This document shows, piece after piece, positions 56,654 through 64,000 of a DNA stretch of 64,000 bases. The stretch's first letter is position 1. Each line of letters begins with the position of its first letter. The translations under genes were made by a program, and so were the position numbers. Source of the DNA: Timema cristinae (taxonomy: Eukaryota; Arthropoda; Insecta; Phasmatodea; Timematidae); assembly GCA_039000515.1 (NCBI GenBank), contig JBCFYV010009882.1, positions 57,091,277-57,155,276 on the forward strand. The letters are read 5' to 3'. The notes below the pieces were generated by a model. The model saw nothing but the letters and a program-made list of their open reading frames with translations, searched no databases and was not told the origin of the DNA.

Positions 56654-57435
56654 CCTTTGAATTTAATATTTAAGGCGGGAGTGAAGGACATGTGAGAAAT
56701 AGAAAGTGTTTTTACAGTTTTTATGGCAAAACACATTTTGGCCAGAATAAATCAAAGATTGCTCCAGTACAAACATAAAATTTAATGTTTTTCACATGAT
56801 GATATCAACAGTTCCTGAATATTTATTTTGGAAAAGGTAGCATTATCTAACAAACATTTTAAATGAAGAGTAAAACTTGTCATTAAATTCAATAACACCC
56901 TTGATTAATTATTCTTCGAGAAATTTTGAGGTCATCGTTTGAAGAAAATTGATCTCTATATTTGTAGTGGAGCAATATTTTATCTATTTTAGCAAAAAAA
57001 AAAGTTTTACCATAAAAACTGCAAAAACATTGTATTTCAATCACGTCCACTTCCATCCCATCTTTAAATGTATTCTGTTATTACTTTTTCAATTTGATGT
57101 TGCTTTGACGATCATGTTATACAATATTAAAATAGGTTCTACTTTCAGCAGAAGAATAAGCCATTTCAACGCAAAATATTTGAAGAACCACATTTTATTG
57201 GAGTTTAACACAAAAAATATAACTTTTGCTCATCCTGAGGTACCTTTAAAATTTTGGCCAGTGAAAATCAGATGAACAAAAGCTGAGAAAAAGGCAGAAA
57301 AGTAATGTCTTGGCATATTAGTTTTAAAAAAAATTGGCGGTCCCAATTTTTAATATGACTATAACTTTATTGAACAACAAACAAACTATAATGTTTTATC
57401 TAATTTATAAGTAGGATTTTTAGTGGAAATGCTTC
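56654..57435. other. No recognisable gene
   Basis: AT-rich. The longest frame (56949-57275, plus, 108 codons) is K/F/I-rich with no recognisable domain and is probably chance. Confidence 0.4.
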
Positions 57436-57968
57436 AATCAGGCGAGTATCCAGGGAGGGGGCTAGTGGGGCTGAAGACTCCTTCCTCCCCTGAAATTTAA
57501 ACAAAAACTAAAAATTTTTATAAGAAGATAAAAAATGATAAAATTTTCTTTAATAAAAATTTATGGTTTAACTTTGGGTAAACTACATTTCCAGTTCCAA
57601 GAGTGTACAATTATTCCATTTTTCCTTCAAAAGTTTTTTGTTATCTTCAGGTAATTTCCAACCTACCATTTTGGGATCAGTTTATAGTTATCCCGTTTGG
57701 TAGCATTGGAGACTAAAGTCACTTGATATACAGCCTAGGTCACCTAAGTAGTAAATTACTATTAAAATGCATAAAAAGTTTATCAATTATTATTGAATGC
57801 AAGAATGTGTCTACTTCAATATATTTTTGTATAAAATTTTATATATTTTTATATCCATGCAGGTCAGATTCATACGTCTCCTTCCCCCCACTGTTTAGTC
57901 ATGATATGTCCGTCGTCGTCAGAAAATATTTGTAGAATGAGGCCCCCCAAAATAAAATTCTGGATATA
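57436..57968. mobile_element. Possible non-autonomous DNA transposon
   Basis: The left end reads TATCCAGGGAGGGGGCTAG. The right end on the reverse strand reads TATCCAGAATTTTATTTTGG and GGGGCCTC. Both ends share TATCCAG followed by a G-rich stretch in inverted orientation, about 530 bases apart. The open frame at 57723-57935 inside has no known domain. Tentative. Confidence 0.35.
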
Positions 57969-58005
57969 GGCCTTTCTTAAATTAAAACATACATTTTTTA
58001 CTTTT

Positions 58006-58243
58006 TTAATACTGTGTATTACTACCCGTTCGGTTTATATGATTACGTACTAATCATGAAACTGTGCTAAGGATTATAAAGGTTTAATTTATAGGAAGTG
58101 TACCCGTATTTGTGAGGAGGGAGAGTAAGAATATATTATGATGAACCACACATAATTTACCCGAGTGGAATATAACACTTATCTCCCCGTCTCTAGTTTA
58201 TTGTGAGAATAGCGCCTTAGATTATGTGGCCACCGAAGCGGGT
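58006..58243 (-). mobile_element. SINE family A2, minus strand
   Basis: Top strand: TATTACTACCCGTTCGGTTT (tail), ATAGGAAGTGTACCCGTATT, GAGGAGGGAGAGTAAGAATA, CACTTATCTCCCCGTCTCTA, GTGAGAATAGCGCCTTAG and TTATGTGGCCACCGAAGCGGG (head start). It has the A2 head type (GGCCACATAA) and the A2 GTGTACC diagnostic. Confidence 0.85.
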
Positions 58244-58920
58244 GATACCTTGATAAAAAAACAAAAAGTTGTGATATTTTAAAACACATTTATTAGATTG
58301 GTTTATAAATGGAGTAAACTAGAATTTGTTTTTATCTGAGATATTATTTTTCGCTAAATGAATCATATTATCACCAACTTTTCTTTAATTTAAAAGTAAT
58401 ATCAAAACCAATTTTCCGCTTGAACGTTTCTCGTATTGTCTTCTTAAAGAAATAGTCAATTAAATAATATAAAAAAATAGAACATCTTGTAGAATCTATA
58501 AGAAAAGGGGTGATGAACACCATTAATTAAAATCTTCGTGAGGACAAGTCAAGTTTAATTTTTTTCTTTAAAGTGAAAAAAGTGGGGTTGGGATAGTGAA
58601 ATGAGAGGGTGAGATGTTATTTATACAAGCAGGTCCCTCCTATGTGATGACGTCTTCGTCAAGTGCTTGCTCCGAGGAAAAATGAAATAAATCATAGGAT
58701 ATTATTTTTAATAGAATTTATTTCTAAACAGAATTTATTTCTATTTTATTTTTAAATTTTGCACTATGAACATAGCTCATAAAATTTCTCCTGTTACATT
58801 ATTACTAAGAAATTCTTTTCAAATATTCGGTAGTATTTCTAAAAAAAACTATAAACCGTGCTTTTATAAAAATAGATATTAGCTAAAAATGTGATAAGGG
58901 TGTATTTGAATAAACTATTA
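58244..58920. other. No feature seen
   Basis: AT-rich spacer. Confidence 0.4.
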
Positions 58921-58921
58921 A

Positions 58922-58996
<75 letters not shown>
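58921..58996. repeat. (ATT)n microsatellite
   Basis: About 75 bases of pure ATT repeat without an attached SINE tail. Confidence 0.95.
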
Positions 58997-58998
<2 letters not shown>

Positions 58999-59989
58999 AA
59001 TATTTTTGTGATATTTCATCAATAGATCCGTTGCTCAGGACTTATTTACATTTTAACTAGTATTTATTAAAATTTTGAAATTTTCCATTCACATTTTTAC
59101 AAACGTTGAGCCATTCCGATTGAATATACTCGACAGATGAATCTAAAATTAGATGGTTAGTTAGCAGGCATTTTTTTTTTTAGAAAATCATTCTACTTAT
59201 AAAATAATGATGATAATAAGAGACAAAAAGCTCTCTTCTGAAAGGATGGATTGAAGTATGTACTCTTGAATTGTAATATATCCCTAACCCATAAATGCTC
59301 TGTATAGTGGCTCAACAGGTATCTTTAACATTACTATTTTCAAGGCAGAAATGACCTTTCATTAATAAAGTATAATATTATTATATTTGGATATAAAAAT
59401 GGATAACCTTAATTGAAAAATAGATCACGTTTAAGTTAAGTGTAACACATTTTCTGTTTAGTTCTAAATACATAAACCAGAATGCAGTTATTTTATTTCT
59501 GTTTTAATATTCCTGCTATCATGATACCAAATCATTGAATTTATCGTCGGTCGTTTTTCAAACATCTATTTTTTTTATTTATTAATTTGAGAAAAACATA
59601 TTTTAGCAAAAAATATCATCAAATTTATTTTTTATAATAATAATTTGTTAAAACAAAAAACAGTTTGAAAACTCAATTTATCATAATACATTACAGTAAA
59701 CAAGATTATTCATCAATTCAGTAAATACATATATTTAGAAAACTGCAACCCAAGAACAAAAAAAAAATAATCACATTATCTTCATTTTTTAGGAAATTAA
59801 TTAATATAAATTATCAATGCCCACATAAACCATTAAAATGAATCTCAAACAAGAAGTGCTAATATCCAGTTATTTTTAACGTCATTTATACATATTGCCT
59901 TTATTTTAGACATACAAAGCTGTTATATTATGTGAGAACAATATATCTGGTGTATCAATAAAGTTCTTGGTTTGGTGCGATGGAAGGAG
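58997..59989. other. No feature seen
   Basis: AT-rich; no recognisable gene. Confidence 0.4.
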
Positions 59990-61053
59990 ACCTAAACAAT
60001 TTGGGAGATAAGTGAATATTCTTTTACTAATCATAGTTACAATGAGATTCAACATGTATTTGCATTGTCTTAAAAAATTTAAAAACTGCGAGAAAAGTAA
60101 TATTAAGTAAACCACTTTAATTCAATGGTCACATATCGTATGATTTCTTCAAAAACCCAAATTTTGTTACTATTTAGGGCTGTTTTCACTAGGAAACAAA
60201 AATATGTCCTTAGGTGCCAATTCAGGTGAATATGTCAGGTGGTCAAACTCTACAATACCCTGTTTCGATAGAAAAATCTTCGCAACCAGTGTGGAATGAG
60301 AGGGAAATTGTTGTGCAGAGGAAACCAACTTCCCTTTTCACGAAACTGCAACCTACTCCTGAATAACTGCCTTACAAATCTCTAAATATCTTAAACAAAA
60401 TATGTGCTGTTCACTGTATCTTCTTGTTGAAGAATTTTCTTGGAATCACACCGTTCTTGTCGATAAACGAAACCAGTATGACATTCACACAGAAATTCTA
60501 AATTTTCTTTTTTTTTTTGTCTTCATGGAGAGATGTTGATTTTCATTTCATACTTTGCCTCTTTGTTCTAGGGTAATATTGGAATACCCATGACTCGTCC
60601 CTAGTATTGTGCTGTCTAAGAAATTAACATTTCCTTCACATGTTTCAATGAAATATCGGCATGACGCGACTTTCCTCTGCAATAATTGTTCATTCATGAG
60701 GTTTTGGGAGATGAACTTCGTACATATACTTCTCTTTCATAACTCTATCAGGACTTTTGATTGGTATATTTATTTACAATGAACTTTTATGCCTTTTATG
60801 TCATCATTTTGAGAATCACACAAAAATCACTTGGCCAAATTTCGAGAACTTTCCCGACATTAACTTAATTTCGAGAGCTGGATTACCGGCTAGTCCTCGA
60901 GCAATTTCAAAATTCTCACATTCATATTTAAATCGTCTAAGCCAATCAAAAACTATATAACGACATAAGGATCCTCTACCATATGATACATTCAACATTT
61001 TTCAAGTTTCCATTCCGGTTTTTCCAGTTTAAACAAAACCTAATGATAACTGT
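59990..61053 (-). pseudogene. Second mariner transposase, heavily degraded
   Basis: Read on the minus strand from about 61053: MEQTVIIRFCLNW (N-terminal helix), VFDWLRRFKYECENFEIARG and LAGNP (60998-60816; family [24 protein letters not shown]), then DESWVFQYYPRTKRQSMK (about 60600-60545; first catalytic D in the RDES position), FCVNVILVSFIDKNGVI (about 60500-60450), REVGFLCTTISL, which in another frame reads WFPLHNNFPLIPH where the second D is lost to N (about 60330), and LTYSPELAPKDIFLFPSENS (about 60235-60180; third D present). Many stops and frame changes. No inverted ends identified. The N-terminus resembles a different mariner subfamily from the copy at 53.8 kb, and it is much older. 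Confidence 0.85.
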
Positions 61054-62404
61054 TTGCTCCATTTAAAAGTAGTAACAATGGATGAAAACATTATCGGTTC
61101 TCTTAAGGCCCTTGGCCCTGTCGAGCGCAAGTCTAAAACTTATTTTGTGCTAGCTACTGGTCAGATCCCCCAGAAAAATAATACGTTTGGAAATATCAGT
61201 CTTCTCGAGAACGAGTGAAATGCTTATGTTAATATTTTCAACACCCCTTCTAAGATAATGTATCAATGTTTATTAATTGTTATATTTTCTTGTATTTTTG
61301 TAATGAAGTCAGCGGTTTTATTTTTAAAAGTTTCAATTTTATCGATATTTGATCACTGTTGAAATTATATAGAAGGAGTGGTGTATATAAAAAGTATAAC
61401 TTAATCAACCTGATTCTATTCTTGAACAAACTGTTTCCGAAAATAAAAATTGCAAAACAATAAAAATTCTTGACGGTAAAAGTTTGTTCCCATTGCTCTC
61501 TACATTTCCACGCCAAATGAAAATGGCCAATCGCCTTAGCTGCTGATCTCAAATTAACCGTTATATAAAAATATGAAGATTACAATACAATGTGGCAAAA
61601 TATTTAAAGGGGTTTATATGTGGTTGTAAACTTTTACCATCGCCAAATGTATGCTTAACTGCGTCAGTCCAGAAACGTCATTGTTCCACAACGTATGTAT
61701 AGTATATATTAAAAGTATGTGTATATATTATATACGGTATAATATATAATAATTATTACATTTGTTTAAAGAAAAGCTTAAATTTAACGAAGTTCTTCTA
61801 ATTTTGTATGTATTTAGAAACATTATTTAAGGGTATCATCATTTTAAATACATCACTACAACTTATTTGCAAAGAAAATATGACCTTCTCAAAATTCATT
61901 TTAGCTAATAGAATAGTATTAATTAAATTTTTAAATCTAGTAATAATATGATGTGGCCATCTTAAATAGTTTAGAAAATTTAAGTTTAATTTGTTATGAT
62001 GATTTTAATTCATACAAGGACTTGGAATGTTATGCGACTGAACAAGAGTATCTATTTTATTTCAATAACATATCATAATAAGTTTATTTATGGTATGCAC
62101 CTCGTTTACCTTCAAGTGTGTCTTACCTTAACGTATTACAATATGATCCTATCCTGGCTATAAGCTATACCATAGGTGAATAATGGAAGGTCAGCTTGCC
62201 ACCTTACAGGATTAGCTAATAGTACGTGACTAACGGTATCGCATCACCATATAATTATTCAGTATTTAAATTTTAGTGAAAGATATATTATGTTTTTTAG
62301 TTTCACTTCTAAGACCGTAATTATTGAACTTTATTAAACCATTTAAAAAAAAATCAGTTCCTTTTGATTTGTGATCTTACTTAATTGGAATTAAAGTTTG
62401 TGCT
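61054..62404. other. No gene seen
   Basis: AT-rich; the minus open frame 61280-61552 has no recognisable domain. Confidence 0.4.
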
Positions 62405-62580
62405 CCAGACCGTGACTTGTTTGTGAGCATGTACCAAGGATCGTTAGGCCACCACTGTCACTTGGGCGGGAGATACGATTGTCTACCACGGACAGCCCAG
62501 TGTCTTCTCCGCTCAACTCGTTGTGTACTACAAGAAGCCGGCCGTCTGTCTGATTGCTAATAAAGATGATGGCAAATGTT
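62405..62580 (+). other. G+C-rich open patch, unassigned
   Basis: About 170 bases of markedly higher G+C in an AT-rich region. A plus frame stays open from at least about 62380 to a TAA near 62560 and includes LGGRYDCLPRTAQCLLRS, a cysteine-rich stretch. An AATAAAG follows directly. I do not recognise it. It could be a small terminal exon, a repeat head or chance. Confidence 0.25.
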
Positions 62581-64000
62581 TGAGAGGGAATCTATAGCGT
62601 TGAGAGCCCTGCGTTAATTATTCCCCACAGTTAATTACTTTTTATTCTTTACTCTCTTGCTACACCCTTCCCCATCTACAACCGTTCTTCATTTTTACTT
62701 TTGTCATTTATATTCCTGATGTCATTTCTGTGATTGTTCCTTCTTTTTCCTTGTCTTTAACCCAGTCCTTTTATTCCTGCCTTGACCTTTTTGTAGACTA
62801 CCAAAGGAATCTTTATTAAGATGTCACAAACTCTTGGTCCCTTCTATATTCATTTTTTATTTTAAAATGGTCTTCCTTTATTTACCTGTATTAAATCTTT
62901 ATAATGTAAATTAAAAAACTGTATTGCCTTATTAATTTAAAGATACATAATAAAATTAATGTTTCTTTGTTTCTTCTATACTTTACATCTATGTAAAGTG
63001 AAAGATTAAGATCCCTAAGCTTATGGATATAACTATAAACATTCTAGCATATTTAAATATAAACTATTTTTTTTCGTTATTATTCATTCACTTTTAAATT
63101 TTAAATAAGACTCTCATTCACTTATGTCATACCAAAACATTGTACCAGAAAACATCTTATTTTCAATTTAATTAAACAAGAATTAACAGAATCTATAGAT
63201 TCACATTGACTTATCTTAAGTTATATATGAATAATTTTAGAGTTATGCTAAAGCAGCGTTCTCAATGAAGCAACAACGAGGAAGTTTTTTTTATGTGACA
63301 AGCATATATCTTGAAAAAGTGCCGCTTGTTACGGAATGTTACTTTAAGTTGCACAATGTTTTTGTTACCAGAAACCAAAAAATGCGGTCTTGTGCCTGTT
63401 TCCATTTGGAGCATTAAAGATGAAAAAAGAAATTTGAACCACGTGTCAACAAGTCGCAACAAGAACAAATTTCCAACACATATAATATATCTCAAAAAGT
63501 TAAGTGGTATAGTGACCTAATTCCCATTTGGAAATATGCCATATCTGGCCAAATATGAAAATTCCATCTTTGCTAAGTTATAATTAACTTTATATGACTG
63601 AATAAAATGTAATGGAGAAGAATTACTTGTTCTCTTAACATTTTCATTTCATATGGTTTTATTTTATAGATCAGTAAATTGTGTATAGTAATTTTAAGAC
63701 AGAATACATTTTTTAGACCAAATTGAAAATTGATTAAAAAAATAATTCCAGGGCCAATATGTGCATAACCTTAATTTATTCCCAATAATTACCAAATATG
63801 AAAGCTTTAGGCACATAAGGGCCTATAATAAGCCAAAACCAAACTAATTTAGTTTAGATTAAGATATTTTAACCATATTTCAATAGTAGTTATTTCTGGC
63901 CCTAAACCGGCCATATCTGTATTAGATCTGGACAGATCTAGTAGGATCTGATTTTTCAATATGGGATATTAGGTTAGGTGAAGAAAACAATACATATGAG
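62581..64000. other. No gene seen
   Basis: AT-rich to the end of the window. Opposite-strand frames at 63262-63520 overlap each other and carry no recognisable domain. Confidence 0.4.

Noticed and set aside
56949..57275. 108-codon plus-strand open frame
   Set aside because: AT-rich, K/F/I-dominated composition, no domain, no supporting context; compatible with chance in AT-rich DNA.
1..64000. Host protein-coding gene or CRISPR array
   Set aside because: No multi-exon pattern with recognisable conserved protein and no regularly spaced identical repeats with unique spacers; the tandem arrays present have no spacers.

Overview
This window looks like AT-rich, repeat-dominated intergenic (or intronic) DNA from an animal, most likely an arthropod. 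Composition is roughly one third G+C by eye. I found no convincing host gene exon. Every coding signal I could identify belongs to a decayed mobile element. The arthropod guess rests on three things: mariner-type transposases, non-LTR reverse transcriptase families common in arthropod genomes, and a TATA box plus TCAGT initiator in a probable LTR. It is an inference, not proof.

Layout. 0-9 kb: several degenerate tandem arrays (about 125 bp at 0.4-0.9 kb, a 38-bp minisatellite at 1.5-2.0 kb, a loose array at 2.3-3.0 kb, a CTCTTTAAGCTCTTT-bearing repeat at 5.4-5.8 kb, a 140-180-bp array at 6.9-7.8 kb), a Jockey-like reverse transcriptase remnant (3.5-4.3 kb) and a possible solo LTR (5.9-6.1 kb). 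9-21 kb: a tRNA-derived SINE with perfect target-site duplication, a possible hAT-type non-autonomous element, three LINE remnants, a second SINE family and a second copy of the 140-180-bp array, apparently interrupted by a LINE fragment. 21-31 kb: a TATG-rich microsatellite, a Helitron remnant (Pif1-like helicase plus 3' terminus) with a SINE inserted in the helicase, then a long unremarkable stretch. 30-45 kb: dispersed copies of a non-coding repeat with a CGACGTTTCATGA-like core, more SINEs, a Penelope-like remnant and a DDE-transposase remnant. 45-53 kb: LINE fragments, a 1.3-kb purine/pyrimidine strand-switching low-complexity block, and a 523-bp tandem duplication whose second copy is split by a 617-bp insertion. 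53-64 kb: a nearly complete mariner (53751-55071), more SINEs, a second very degraded mariner, and a small G+C-rich open patch near the right end.

The most coherent signal is a SINE network. SINE copies of two head types (family A with subfamilies A1 and A2, and family B), plus many tail-only fragments, all end in the same about 40-bp tail containing the hairpin ACCCG-AA-CGGGT and a trinucleotide (TAA/AAT) end. One tail lies just downstream of a LINE remnant at 46.0-46.4 kb, a candidate for the reverse transcriptase that mobilises them, although that tail may be an independent insertion. Boundaries of degraded repeats are approximate, usually within 10-50 bases.
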